DNA from: Struthio camelus
Lineage: Eukaryota; Chordata; Aves; Struthioniformes; Struthionidae
Assembly: GCF_040807025.1 (NCBI RefSeq)
Contig: NC_090942.1
Span: 68,466,911-68,530,910, forward strand
Length of the DNA: 64,000 nucleotides
Reading direction: 5' to 3'
In this document: one piece after another, positions 12,616 through 26,827 of the stretch
Layout: the number at the start of each line of letters is the position of its first letter
Numbering within the stretch: position 1 is the stretch's first letter
Notes under the pieces: generated by a model
Told to the model about the DNA's origin: nothing
The model's input: only the letters and a program-made list of their open reading frames with translations
Database searches by the model: none
Program-made: the position numbers and the translations under genes

Positions 12616-15388
12616 TTCCCCCTTTACAAAACTTTGCCAGTTGCACTCCCCTCAGCTCCAAACTGCATAGACTGTGAAAGCCAAGCTGCTTCCACACCAC
12701 TGCCTGGTTAGAAAGATCCATTCTCCTAAAATATTTGAAATATTACTCTGTGCAACCCCGTATAATGTACATGCAAAAGGAAGTCATCCCCAAGCTGAGA
12801 TCTGTCCCAAAAGTGCTTTGAATGGCTACCGGAAACAGTTACAGGGCAATTAATACACTGCTAATGCTAAATCTATAGCCTTTGTCATCTTGTTTCCCTT
12901 ATACTTCAGCATTTCGCAAAGGAAGAACCCAGGGCCAAGCTGCAACAGGTAGAGATCCAGCTCCTCTCTACTCCTCTCTCCTGCTACGAGGCCTGTGTGA
13001 ACTACTGGGGACAAAATACTGGGGCAGCTTCTTGCACGGTCTGTAACTGAAGGGATGGGAATGCTACACTGCATGCAAAAATGTACCTGCACAGGCCGGG
13101 ATTCAAAGCCATGCCCTCCCCGAACTCACTGAATTTGATTGTTTTTGGCACCCCTGATAGCTAGTAACTCTTTGCTTCCTCTTTCTCCCTCACTCCTCTT
13201 TCACTTTCAGGGAGATTCTGGATGGCCACCAATCTGCTGGATGGATGGACAGGTGTTATGAGCTGGTTGGTGCTACTGATAGTTGCCATCCAAAGTCACC
13301 CGCAGTCCTGCACCAGGATTTCTGCCTACAGAGACTGGATTTCATCAGTCACAAACCAAAAAGGTTGATTACTGAACAGGATGCTTTCAGTTCTCATGTC
13401 CTTTTCCTCAAAAAAGAGGTTGTCAAATCTACTGGGTAAATGTTCATGATTCCAGTCACCTTCCTGAAAACTTTTCTGATTTGGCAGTTCAAGCCTGAGC
13501 ACTCATTTTCAAAAATCCTCTTCTTACAGCAGCAAAGCTTGTGGTCCTGTAACTCTAGTATGATAAATTCAGTTCCTGAAAGGTGCCTAGGAAATGCATG
13601 CCTCTCCTTAAGTGGTGAGCTGCATGGTTAATGTCAAGTCCTTTACACAACTGGTATTCACCTATCAAAACAAAAATGGTAGCACCTGCTGATCTCAGAT
13701 AACTTGATTTACCAAAAGGTAAATTGTTTTTTAAAAGCCTTTGCTGTAGTGCAGACAGAATAGACTGCTTTACTACCAGTGTTACTGAAGTGAAAAGGAG
13801 GTGAACTGGAATTTGGTGTGATGGCTCGTACGTTGTAAATATAGCTTAGGCGGTGTTTCAGAGAAATTTATCTATGACAATTTATCTATCTTGGCCTTTC
13901 TAATATGAGAGACAAGGCTATACTAACACTTACAATTCCGTTCGCCAGAGGTTTCTTTTTGAAATGGAAACTTTTAAACACGCTTTTGAATAAACACAGA
14001 ATTCTTGGAGGAGGGAAAAGTGGTGGCTGACCTATCTAAAGTTTCCTATGAAATAGTAGTTAAAAGCTAGCCTTGGAAGTGGAGAGTATTTGTGAAGATA
14101 TGCTTATAGGGTTGAGCATTATAAGCTATATGTCTGAGTTACCAGCCAGAGTAACTCCATCGCCTTAAACTGTCTCCTGTGGTGTCAGCCCTGTTGTGCA
14201 CTACATACAGATCTGTCCTTCCAGCACGAGACAGCAGACTATTTCCCATCTCTGCTATATGTTGCAGTGCACTTAATTCTCAATATGTGGAAATATGAAA
14301 TATAGGGGTATCTGTGCTGAAACAACTTTATGGCTGATGTCTGGCCAGAGTGACCTCGACCAGTCTGCTGCCAAAATTACTAAAGAACTGCAGCCTACCC
14401 TTATACTGTATCATTCAGATATAGTTTAATAAATTAAAAGTTACCCAGATGATCTTTTGCCTTACCAAATACTAGTCACACTGTTGCTTAGAGAAACCCT
14501 TCTTTCTTCTGTCCGAGTCCCATGCTCCTTTAGGAATGAAAACCTCAAATACCTAAGTACAATTCAGAAAACATCAGTCAATCTTTACAGAAATAATACT
14601 TTTCCTGAACTAGTGAAGTTGTAAATTGCAGTATTTTGTCAGGCTGCTGTTGCTGATGACTGACTTGTCATGTTATAACTAACACTTTAAAAAACTGCTC
14701 TGCCATCATGACAGCAAATGTAGTGTGGGTTTTGGCTCAAAGATGCAACTTCCCGAGTATGTCTTCAGCTGTGTAAACAGAGCGGCTTAGGGTTTGTAAT
14801 TCAGTGCTGTATCACAGGCCACTGAGATTTCCTATTGTGAAAATGTGCTCTGCATTTTTCAGGGCTTTTTTTGGAGGTGAATAGCCCACTCATTGAAACC
14901 TGCAAAGACGTGAGTGCAGGACAGGTCACCGTGCTAGCCCTCGGTGGCAGGGATGTGGGGAGAAAGAAACCTGTTCCTTTCTGGCTTCTAACCTGGCCGT
15001 AACCACTTCTTGTATCCAAAAAGGGGATGTGTTGCCCAGCGAAGTGACAGCCTCATCACAGACATCGGACCTGCCTTTGTCTCAAAAGCTTGGGAGTGAA
15101 ACCTGCCTCTGGGGCAGGCTGATAGGTGCTGCAGGAACCCCAGGCATTGCCCCAATGTGGAAGGCACAGAAGCCTCCAGCTTCTGGAGATTTTGTAGCTT
15201 AAATATCACTTGGAGTGTTATGGAAATTTCTGGTAAGGTTGTAGAGAAACAACTAATATCCATCCAATCAATTTTTTTTTTTTCTCTTAAGGGGTGTGGG
15301 GAAGCAATATAATGACCTTATAAATAGCCAGCCAAGTACTAGGAACATGGGTGACTGCTGGCCTGGTAAGGGAAGTGTCATCACATAA

Positions 15389-16013
15389 ACTAATTTTTGG
15401 ACTTCCGGTGGAAAGCTAGGACTGAAACAAATGTGTGGTGTACCTGCTATTTATGTTGTCCCTCAAGAACCGCCGCTATCTTTCCATTTGGACTGGCTGG
15501 TTGATGCGGAGATGTCTGGTAAGTGCAGAAGACAGACCCCAGTGCAGTGTGAGGTGCAGCACTTTCGTACACAGGAGCTCTTCTTCCCCACGCCTTTTTA
15601 CAAGGAAGTCTGGCTGTCATTTTGTAAATATATACACGGAGGAAAGGGAACAGCATAACCAAGAACTGTTTGGACTTTTTGAAAGAAGAGACACTGAGAT
15701 ACTGAAGAAGAAGGGAGAGATGGCAGATATAGAGTGCCATAATTAGAGAACACCAAGTAGCTTCTAAAAGCATAGACTCTAACAAGCCTTTTTTCTCATT
15801 CCAGATGTGATTTATGCAAAAGCAGACCATAAATTAATCTATACAGCATTGCTTTTTGGAGGAACAACTCTGCTCCCTGGAACTACAACTTTTACCACCA
15901 CTGCAAATGCTATTCCTGATTCAGCCCTTCAGAAATATCTTGTGCACAAATCCCACAGCACTAATGTTTTTCCACTTAAAGAGGGCAAGATGAGTTTACT
16001 GTACCAATCGTAA
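15389..16013 (+). other. Weak two-segment spliceable open frame
   Basis: The first segment is open from 15389 and ends at a clean GTAAGT donor after 15511 in phase 1. The second follows a CTCATTCCAG acceptor at 15806, continues that phase and stays open to TAA at 16011-16013. The join reads AEMS-DVIYAKADHK. VIYAKA loosely resembles a tyrosine signalling motif, but no convincing acceptor precedes the first segment. No family was recognised; coincidence is likely. Confidence 0.12.
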
Positions 16014-19000
16014 TGCTTCTGTGTGCTTTGACTGTGTCACCAACACAAGCACCCAAAATCAGTAGACAAGCTCTCCCTACCACCAGTTCCTCCACTAGCC
16101 CAAAGGTGCAGTTGAAACTAACCTGGCTTTCAAGTTCTGCAAACTCTGGGGTTCACATATAAGGCTTGGCCTTACTAGATGTGCTTGAGCTCTTTGTGTG
16201 AGTTTCTTGTAGCAAAGTGGGACTACGAGATCCGAAATGGGATTCTCGTTAACATTTTTGGAGTAGCAAGAAACACTGCATGCTTCTAGAAGTGTCCCAG
16301 CATTAACAATAACTATATAAAGTTGATTCTGTCAGAGAGACATGTTCTGCTCTGCTGCAATGGAGATGTTATTCTGTTTCACCGTGTTTGCCTTGTGGAT
16401 TTTTTCTCTTTGCTTGAAGTAGTTCAGCAAGAAACTACAAGTCGTTGAATGTAGAAGTAAACTTCTTTTTTAATTTGGCAAGTGCAGGTTTAAGATCTAA
16501 GTGATATGAAGGTTTTTCAAAAAAAACAAGCAAACAGAGAAAGTTTTGCATTACTTTCGTTTTGTCCCAGAATAGCAGGGCCAAACAAAGCAGGCCAGAA
16601 TGCTGGTAAAATGACTTTTCAACAGTTATCTGCAGTTGGAGCTTAAGAAATGAGATGTGTAACACTGACAGATTTTGAAGAAGTGCCTGAACAAATAACT
16701 ATTCCTTTGTGAGAAGGTCAAACGGAAAAAGTGGGAAGCTGTGGAAAATGACCCAACGCATCTTTTATGCTCATGCTTAATGTTTTGGCTCAGACTTCTT
16801 CCTTTTAATGTTCTAAGTAGCCTGGCACATTTGTATATAGGCTAAAAGGCCTCGAAAAGAGATCTATAAGATCTGACATAATTAAAACATGCAGACTCAA
16901 AAGCAGATCAGTATGTCCCTGAAGCAAAGTAGATGAGATGCTGATTTTCCCTCCTTACTGGCTGGAAACTGTATTCTAGCATCTAGGTTTCCCTTGCAAG
17001 GGCCAATTCTCTGTGTGTATGTTTTCTTTGGACACAGAATGTATGCTCCCGCACATAAATAAGGAATAGTTGCTACTTCTCTTCTTAAGATACTTACAGG
17101 ATTTGATCTATGCTTGCTGCACTTTGCTCTTCCTTGGTTTAGTGGCACCATTTATAATTGCTTCTTTTCTGATTAAAGTGCATAAGTACAAGCTGGAAGT
17201 TGAACACAAGACAGCCAACACTTTTTAATTGCCTTTAGTTCAACTCTAGCTGTGACATATCTCTTTGAATGCAGCTGACTTGCAAGAAATTTTGGGAGAG
17301 AAATGATGCACATTTTATTTATGCTTTTCCTCTGGCTAAATTGCTCTGTGAATTTTTACTGCCTAATGGTTTCTCTGACACCTTTTTATACTGTTTAACT
17401 CTACACCAAGAGACTATTTATATTAGACTTGGGCTTGTAAACCATTTCTGTGATCTGGGAAGTGCTATCCTTCCGTTACAGAGCAATCCATTTTGAAATT
17501 AGCTGGGCCTGCTTGCTCAAGAAGAACTTGCTGTTGCTTGGCTACTATTGCTGAATGGGCACATTAAATGCCGTATTTCTGTAAAAAGGAGCAAGAATCT
17601 ATTGCTGACTAGCATGGCCTTGAATTCATGGGTATCAAGGGTAGCATAAATCGTTTCAGTGTGTGATTTTGAGAGAACAGTGGTTCTCTCTTGCCTTAAA
17701 AAATACTAACTTCTATCTACTCTGCTGAAAAAGGTGATTATATAATGTGCAAATCAGTAGGAAAGAGTTGGAGCTCGAGCAGAGTTGGTAAGAAATGGCT
17801 TCTCTTTTATCCAAAATGCTTTTTAAAATTTGCATCGCTTAGTGACGAGGTTGCTAACTGGCTTACACTGTATTAAGCTACGTCCACCCTTGTTGTCCTT
17901 TTTCCCTTATGTTTCCAAAGCTGGAAGTGAAGCTCCAGGTCCTTTCTCTGCCTTGGCTGATGTCTGGTAGAGTTGTCCTCGCCCCCATTTACGTACAAAG
18001 GGGTCCAGTATGAGCTAATTTAGATGAGATATTGCTTCTGTCTCTGACCAATAACGTCAAGTTGAGCTAGATTTAAATGCTTTAAATTTCCTTCCAGAAA
18101 TGAGTGTGTTATCAGTAGATGTCTGCTTGCTACAGCAAATTCTAACCATGGGCTTCTGGGAAGTGACACACTGCTTCCCGCTGTTTCGAGAGAAATGTTT
18201 CCAACATGCACCCGAAACTGCATTTGACTTGCATTTATATAGGAGATCTAATACTTAGAAAGGGAGAGGAGAGCTGAGAGATTGGAGGTATGGTGAATAA
18301 TCCCAGAGAAGAGGCCTGAGAATGTGTCATAGGCTGAGAATAGGCACTTGTGTGTGTACGTGGGACCTCAGGAGCATCCCAATGCTTTACAATCATGACA
18401 GTTTCAACACTTTGATTTGCAAACAAAAAGAAGGTTCCAGAGGAGGAGGACAGGGACATTTTTGTTGGGTATGAAAGCTCTTTACCCCTAGCAATAGATC
18501 AAAGGGTAGAATCGGGTCCTGGAGACTTGCAGTTGGTCACCGATGAAGACAGTCAAGAACAGGCTTCCCGATATCCATAACTGCTGCCATTTCTTCCCCT
18601 TCTTGCACTGACCATGGACCAGAATCCTAATTAACAGCAACTTCAGAGCAGGCTTGAACTTGGTTTCTGATATCCTCCATGATACAGAGCTGCCCTAAAT
18701 GCTAATCTCAGCACTCAGCCCCAATTTGTAGAGAGCTATGTTTACGCTTTCCTGTCTGTGAAGGACATATGTTCCATCACATGCAGACATACTACTGCCA
18801 GACACTGCCTCACTGCCTCCTTAGGGGATGGAGGCATTCCTGAAACTGGTGTCCAAGCCTTTCCTTCGCTGTTGATCTACTGTTGGCTCTGCATACGTCA
18901 GAAAAGGAGTTTACTGCCCTGCGAGCACAGCACTTTTTAGGGTCTCTACTAATGAAACCAGTTGTGAAGGATCTGTTCTCGCTGTCTGACCGAGAAGTGA

Positions 19001-21076
19001 AAATACTTAAATGGGGGTGAATTGAGCTGAACTCCTTCTTAATTGTCACCATCCTCCTCCTGTCAGTCCCTGAGAAAGTATAGTTCCTGTGAAAAGTCAG
19101 AGTACCACCTTACTCCACCAGTCCTGTCTCTAGCTTGGCTCAAATTCAGAACATTTTTGTACCAAAGCAAAAGCACCAGTCTTAGTGAAAGCATGTGCTA
19201 TAGCCTCCTCCTCTCTGGTATCTCCCTTCGAATCTGCTTAGGGGTGACCTGGCTGGAAACAGCTGCCCAGTCCCCTACTGGAAAAGAGTCTGAGGACTGC
19301 TGGACACCTTGTTTAGCTATTGGAGTCTTTAATAGTGATGGGGCAGAAGAAAGGATGCATCTAACCTGTCTGCAAAAGGCAAAGCAGAGCTGACTTTTTA
19401 AAACATGCACAACACCCTACGTATTTTTCAGAGTAGAAAACTACTCTTTAGTTGCTTGTGTTTTTTTACATCTGCCTCTGTTTTTACTAAGCTCATTTTT
19501 CTTTATTCTTCATCTGTGACAACTGTAATAGGCTTCCTGGGAGAGCAAACAAGAGTGTGTGCACGCAAGGAGCTGGAGGAGTAGCTGCCTGACCCTTTTG
19601 TCCTGTGAAGGATGCTGTTAAGAATTTCAGTTCAGCAAGGATCCACCTTGTCCTGTGGTTCCTGCACAAGGCTGGGAGTCCAAATGAGTTCCCACCCTTC
19701 TTTTCCCAGCCCTTTCTTCCTGCATGACCAAAGGCAAGTGAGCTGCAGGTTTCTTTAAAGCTGAGCTTTTATTTCTCGGAGCTACAAGCAGTAGTGAGAG
19801 CTTTGTTATGGATGTGTGTCACACTGCTAACTTACATGCCAGGCTGCACATCATAAAGTGTCTGTACCTGCAGAGAAAAGACAGAAACCTTAGGAGACCT
19901 TGCTGTCTTCTACCTGTTCTCACTGGTCTGTTTGCAGCTGAAGTTTACTCCTCGTTTCTAGGTGCTGCTGTTGGGAATTGAGGCACAGGAATGAAAATGT
20001 GTCTTTACACAGTTTCACTTACAAATGCTGCAGGAGATAAAGTGTTTGTCATGGAGACGGTGCTTAGACTCCTGTCTCCTGGCTGGGGATGAGTAGTAAC
20101 AGATGCTTGGTGTATCATTCCTGGGAAGGGCGCAGTGCTGATTTTGACAATGCATGCAACAGTGTAACTTTACCTAAGAACTGCTCCAGTTCAGGTCACT
20201 AACACTTATCTTCTGGATTCTTGCAAATGTTTTCTCATTTTCCACCTCTGCTGCCACCACGTGGATATGTCATAGTGTTCATTTAAGGCTTATATTAATC
20301 TTTGAGTAGAATATTCTCCATTTTTCAATGTATCACAATTTTTACCTGTATGATGTATGACACATGTTTCTTCACTTGCTATCAAATTTAGCAAGACGTA
20401 ATCAGTGGCTGGGAAGAATTTGATGCATTAAAATAGCAAAACAAGGAGAGAGAATCTTCATGATTTATTCTTCACCATTTTTCTATGGAAAGACTTTTAA
20501 AGGGTGTGCTTTTTTCCCAATCTAGAAAAGGTTATGTAAATGAGTGTGCACACCAAGTTATGAATCTCAGACGAATCCTAGTTTCATCGGCATCTTAATC
20601 AAGAGCTACACAAACCCATGCAAAAATTTTCCAAAGAGCTATTTATGAAGCAATTATACGCAGAAGAATCCATGTCACTGATTGACTGGCTTCTATGTGC
20701 CATACACTCAGCTCTGGAAAATGCACTTGGGACTGTATGCTATTTGTATACTTCTGGAAATAGTATTTTGTGAAGAGAAGTCTATTAAAACTGCAAGCAT
20801 GGATTTTAGAAAGGAGGAGGGACTAATGAAGATGTGCAGTGCAGCTCATACAGTTATACGATATAAGGGCACTGGTGCAACTGTGCAACCCATATTCTGT
20901 TCACTTTGGGGCTTATTCTGGCCCAAGCCAAGTGGAATAACTGTATTTGAAATTAGATATAAACAAGGATGATTTAATTTTAAAGAAAGAAATAACCTAT
21001 TTTCCTACACTTTTCCATCAATAACCTTTGCCGTTAAATTCATCATTTGTAATCTGCTGCTACATCGCTAAGGTTA

Positions 21077-21091
21077 AAAAAAAAAAAAAAG
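21077..21091. repeat. Poly-A run
   Basis: About 15 consecutive A residues. No retroposed gene body was recognised next to it. Confidence 0.85.
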
Positions 21092-22071
21092 GCTTGTAAA
21101 TGCAGATCCATTGGTGCAAATGCAGAATTGGTGGTACTATGCTGGGGCTGGTCTCTGCAACTTTAGTTTTTGTGAGATTAACTTATTTGCTTCAATATTA
21201 AACAGGACCTATGAGCAAAACACTTGGCAAGTCCTTAGTTTGTCTAGCTATGGAGTAGAGAAGGGAAGAGAAGACTATTGCTTCCTTGAGCAATGAAAAT
21301 ATAGTTCAGAGAGTGTTTACTGGAAGTAAAGATCTGGGAGTGCTTTCCCCTCACTTTATATCAAACAATGTCTTTGTGAATGGCATGAGGGGGTGTCATT
21401 TGATTGTTTTATGCCCTTACTAGGGGGAGAAAAAAGATTAAAGGACATGCAAACTTTAATGTATTAAATGCAATTCTAGGTTTATGGAAGCTTATGCTGG
21501 GTCTAGTTGTCCACAGTCACATGTGAACTGACAATGAAGTATACAGCTGGATTCACTGCTTGATACGAGCAATGTAGGATGATCTTCACTGTGGTTGCAA
21601 TGTGTAAAGAATAACTGAATCTCATGTGGTTTTACCTATTATTGTAGTTCCGAGAAAGTAAGAGTTTGGCCTCAAGGCTGTGAAGTCCTCATACCAATAT
21701 GAAAGAAAACTTCTACTCAGCCTCAGAGAACCAAGAATTACTCTCTTCCATTTTCTCTCTTTTTTTCCCCCTATTGGATGATCAAATAAAATCATAAAAT
21801 ATTTTGGGTGTTTTTGAGAGATAACTTTCATAAAATTTCCAGTTCTTACTCATCTTGAAGCTAGAATTGAGATGAGCAAAAATAGGTTCATGGAAGTGCT
21901 GCTGGAGGCTTCCTTCATGTTCCATGGCTAATCTTAATCTGTTAGTGCCTGTCTAGCATCTGTCACAGTAGTACTTCAAAAAGACCAATGTCTACTAGTG
22001 CTTTAGATGAAAAAATGCTCTGAGAAAGCCACTGGTACATTGGCTGCTTGAGGTCAGGTTGATAATGATCA

Positions 22072-23335
22072 GTATAGAATCACGGAAGGGTTGAAACTGG
22101 AAGACACCTCTGGAGATTATCCAGCCCAACCCCCTGCTTAAAGCAGGGTCAGCGAGAGTAGGCAGCCCACGACTTTGTCCAGGGTGTGAATATCTCCAAG
22201 GACAGAGAGTCCACAAGCTCTCTGGGCACCCTGTTCCGGGGCTCAGTCACCCTCACAGTAAAAAAGTTTTTTCTTAGATTCAGATGGAACTTCCTCACCC
22301 CCCAGCTGCAGGACTTTCCATTTCCCTTTGTTGAACTTCATGAGGTTCCTCTCTGTGCGTTCCTGCAGCCTGTGGAGGTCACTCTGAACGGCAGCACAAC
22401 CCTCTGGTGTGCCAGCCGTTCCTGCCAGCTTTGGACTATCTGCAAAATTTATGAGGGTGCACTCGGTCCCATCCTCCAGGTCATTAATGAAGATGTTCAA
22501 CAGTATTGGCCCCAGTACCAAACCCTTGGGGGACACCACTAGTGTCTGGCCTCCAGCTGGACTTTGTGCTGCTAACCACAATCCCCTGAGCCTGGGAGCT
22601 GAGCCAGTTTATAGTCCACCTCACCATCCGCTAATCTAGCCCGTACTTCATCAGCTTGCCTACGAGGATGTTATGGGAGACCATGTCAAAAGCCTTGCTA
22701 AAGTGAAGATAAACAACATCCACTGCTCTCCCCTCATCCACTAAGCCAGTCATCTCATCATAGAAGGTTTTCGGATTGGTAAAGCATGATCTCCCCTTCG
22801 TCAGTCCTTGCTTACTACTCCCAATCACCTTCTTGTCCTTAATACGTTTGGAAATGGTTTCCAGGATTAGTTGCTCCATCGCTTTTCCAGGCAACGAAGT
22901 GAGGCTCACCAGCCTGTAGTTCCCCAGATCCTCCTTCTTGCTCTTCTTGGAGATGGAAGTGATATTTGATCTCTTCCAGTCCTCAGGCCCCTCTCCCAGT
23001 CACCGTGACCTTTCAAAGATGATAGATAGTGGCTTCACAATGACATTGGCCAGCACCCTCCGCACTTTCGGGTGCATCCCATCGAGTCCCATGGACTCGT
23101 GTGTGACCAGTTTGTTTAAATATCCCCTAACCTGATCCTCCTCCACCAAGGGTAAGTCTTCCTTGCTCCAGACTTCCCTTTTGGTCTCTGGGGCCTGAGA
23201 TTTCTGAAGGCCAGTCTTGCCAGTAAAGACTGAGGTGAAAAAGGCATTGAGTACCCCTGTCTTTTCTGCGTCCTTTGCCACCATGACCCCTGGCCCACTA
23301 TGGTCATGGTGATTCAGGGCTTGGCCAGGTGAGGC
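22072..23335 (-). mobile_element. CR1 non-LTR retrotransposon fragment, inactive
   Basis: On the minus strand, broken frames encode recognisable CR1 reverse-transcriptase blocks. These are VLNAFFTSVFTGK near the 5' end, SLTSLPGKAMEQLILETI, VVYLHFSKAFDMVSHN, and FINDLEDGTECT followed by FADS where the family has the catalytic FADD. The RT is therefore dead by substitution as well as by frameshifts. The copy is 5'-truncated at about 23.33 kb, as is usual for CR1. After the block ending near FNKGK it jumps to the 3' region (NFFTVRVTE-like, 22.2-22.27 kb), so several hundred bases are missing internally. The 3' end lies near the TATAGAATCAC at about 22072-22084, a remnant of the terminal ATTCTATGAT-type repeat. 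CR1 is the dominant LINE of birds and other sauropsids. Confidence 0.93.
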
Positions 23336-26300
23336 AAATATCTGTCATAAAGCTTCCTCTGAATCTTCGAGGGAAAAAAAAAAAAACTGCTGTGGAGGTA
23401 AAGCACATAAGCTGTGTCCATGCTGTCCTGCAGAGCTCTCCAAGCTCCAAACCTCACTGTTTGGTGTTAGAGCACACAGAGTAGCATTCTGACTGGCCTA
23501 TTTTGTGCTATGGGGCGGAAAGCAGCTGGAGGACCTGGTCACGGATTCACCCTCCCAGCAACCTGAGTGTCCTGACCCCTGGAACTGCCCCAGCTACCAT
23601 CGTATAGTCTCCAAGGAGGCATATGTGCAAGAGAACCAAGTTAAGTCAGTCTATTTTCTTTACCTAACTACACTTAATGGTGCTCCATCCAGGACTCTGA
23701 GTGCCTTTCTGTCAATAAATAAAAAAAACCCCAACAGATGGAGCCTCTTTTAGCCTGGTTTCCAAGGATCAGGAAATTAAAACGATAGCAGGAATCATCA
23801 TATATAAAAACACAAACTACAGATGCTCAACTCTGTGTTACAGCAAGAAGAAGGGAAAAAATAAAAGTTGCCAAAGTGGTGGAATACTACAATAATTCAT
23901 TCTTATGGTAAGATGTTAATCCTTTAGGATAGCGGAGGAAGGGCTTTCAGCCATCACTGCATTTATTACAACATGAACTTTTGAGAGACTGTTTTTTCCT
24001 CCTTTTTCTGGATATCCAGCTACTTGTGATTATTATCAATCTCTGTTTTCTTTTTAAGTGTTAAGTTTCTACTTCTCAGAGTCCTGGAGCTTTCCAGTTT
24101 TTCTGTACTTTAAAAACAGTAGAAGAGGTGTAATTAATTTTCATTCCAGATTCTCAAGTTCAGAGTTTTCTGTTCAGGTATATTACTTTCACTAACCACA
24201 GTCTGGTTCTTGCCTACAGATCGTTCCTTTAGAAGATCTCCCAACTTCTCATGCTAACAATGATGGGGCTGGAAAGGACACCTCTGTGGTGCATGAGGAA
24301 CCAACAAGAAGGTAGGACTGAGGAATAGCACTGTTGGTTTAGTTGCAAATATAATCTGAGGAATTTTGCTTTGCAAATTTGGACGTTATAGCTCACAGTC
24401 TGCTTTCTAAAGTCCTACACAAAGGACTAAGTCAAGTTTTTAACAAAACTTACGATAGTTCAGTGCCAGTTGATCATCTACAGTTTTGTTTACAACCTAC
24501 TAGTTTATCAGCTCTTTGTCAATAGGGTTTACTCATCTGTTGTTGATTTCTTACATGGGACGATCTATCTGTTACAGAAGTAGAAGGGTAGAGGCCAATA
24601 GGACAATATGTATGTCTGTTAGTATTTGGTCATTATGAAAAGTAAAGGTGAAGGGGCCTGAATTCACTTTTAAACTCTATCTCCATAGCATGATCATCTA
24701 CAAAATATAGTCATATGCTCTAGACCTAAAAACAGTGATCATGTGTCTGCTGAAGACCTCAGAGATACCTATGGACAGAGAAAGCTGAAAAGTGGTATGA
24801 GAAACTGTCATGAGTAGTCACATTAAAAAAAAGAAAGAAAAAAATAATACTCAGCAATGTGGCTTTGTTTGAAAACAACCCAAGTCAATTTAAAAAAAAG
24901 ATGAAAGAGTTCCACCTCTAAATCTGATAGTATCCCCTCTGCATGACCAAGATTGACCTCCTTCTGCATTTTTTTCCAATAATCCTTTTCAATAATCTTT
25001 TTCCAATAACCATTACTATGGTATACTGGATGGGAAAAACTTGTGTGAAACAGGGAGTTGGGAGTTTAATGCCTGAGATTTCTGTGCCAGACATGTGAAA
25101 ACATCACTTGTAGACTTAGGTGCTGCCTGTCCTGTTAGAGCGGGATATGTGGGGGACCCTTTGACCAATGTAGGCAGTGCTTGCTGGGCTAGAAAGTCTT
25201 GCAGTTTTAGTGGTTAATAATCAAGCTGGATGTTTGTCTAAAAATGGGTCCTCAGCATCATTTCTTCATGCCTGTGACTAATACATACATCAGAAAATTT
25301 TGCAAGTATGTTTGGACTTTTACAGACATAAAGGCCTAGGGTTACATATTAACAGCATATTTTTCTAAATATCGTAATTGTTTCATTATTAGCCAGCAAT
25401 CAAAGTTAAAGATAGGTGATGAGCTGCTCCTTTGGGGCTAATGGACTTTGGGGCTAACGTACATGAAAGTAAAGACTTTGGGTGTTTAGTAGACATACTA
25501 AATTTTTAACCCTTCAATTATAGCAAACTCTACCAGACAATTGGGATTGAGGGCTAGAAAGACTATTTTCCCCATTTTTACTTTGTTTCACACTGGAAAA
25601 TCAGTTACATTGGCCCTTTGTCAAGGTGCAGTACTTAGGGGAGGACAGCATGATATTCTGAGAGAAAGCAAGACAGCATAGGAACAGCAAGGATAAAACT
25701 TCTAGCTTAAAGAGAGGGTTGGCCTGTTATTGTCATCAACCTGGCAGCGCTCTGCGGCAGGGCTGGACCTCCCGAAAGGAAGGAGATCAGGCAAAAGGCA
25801 GAGAAGTCCTTTCCTCCACAGAAGGGGATTTAACATATATTGTTAAAATGGCACCTTAATCTTCTAGAATGTAATCTTCATGTCTGATTGTGTGGTCAGG
25901 TCCTGGGCTTTTTAGTTTCCAAAAATAGCACTTTTCCTTCCAGGCATCTGTAGTGATCAGAGAGGGAAAAATATTCAACTCTATCTCTGATGCTGTTGTG
26001 CATCTCGGACAAAAAACATGTTAAGATTAGTCATATGTTAGTGGTCAGGGAATTAAAACTGGGAAACCACAACAGCAATAAAAGGTTTTTCTTGATCACC
26101 AGGTATAGGACATACTTATCTTGACAATCTGTGAACATGAGTGGAAGGCTGGTATGGTCTTAGATAAAGGACATCACGGATTTCTTGAGCAAAGTCCTGC
26201 TGCCCTGGCCACTGGGACATGGTTTCTGTGCGAGAGGACTTTTTACTATGTAGTACAAATTAAAATATGATGAAAAAATTTTATTGTTTTATCCTTCTGA

Positions 26301-26827
26301 AAATGGAACTGATGGCTACATTCTTGAGCCTACCAAAGTCTTTCAAGATGAATTTGACTTCCTTTCAAATTATTTTTGAAGTGCTAGAGGTTTAAGTATA
26401 GTAAGAGGCCCTTTTTTCCCCATCTTAGTGCTAGAATGGGCAGTGAACTCATGTTCCTGCAGTCAGGCACAGGTGCAGAGAAGAGGCAGCAGAAGACGTT
26501 CAGCTCCGTGGCCGAGGGAGGCTCTCCACGGAGCTGTTGCCCGGTGGGCTGCAGTGCTGCTGTAGCAGGAAAGGTACAATAAAACTTGCTAATCTGGCAT
26601 ATGGAAGAGAAACCAAAAAACCCCACATCTCTTTTATAAACTGCATGTTGTCTCATGTAGTACATAAATCAAGGAAAATAAATTGAGTTTGTTGTTGATT
26701 TCTGTACGTGAGAAGAGGTGCATTTATGGAGCTGCACAATCGGGATGGAGCCTGCTGAGCGACAAATGGCTCAGTTGTTTCCAATACGTGAGGAAAATTT
26801 AGCCAAAGGAAAAAGCTTCCAACCCTG
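23336..26827. other. Gene-poor stretch
   Basis: An A-run near 23371-23384 follows the CR1 copy. A possible 92-base exon lies at 24220-24311 and is listed separately. Nothing else was recognised. Confidence 0.45.
24220..24311 (+). other. Isolated spliceable open segment
   Basis: A TTCTTGCCTACAG acceptor and an AAGAAG/GTAGGA donor flank 92 bases with a single open frame beginning IVPLEDLPTSH and running through HEEPTR. The composition is protein-like, but no neighbouring exon or family was found. Confidence 0.15.

Larger units (their letters stand above)
10626..22071. other. Gene-poor stretch
   Basis: No gene could be supported. The stretch contains a perfect 29-base direct repeat at 12555-12615 and an A-run near 21077-21091. 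A weak pair of open segments (about 15389-15511 and 15806-16013, plus strand) shares a compatible splice phase but lacks a good upstream acceptor. The rest is unique AT-leaning sequence. Confidence 0.45.
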
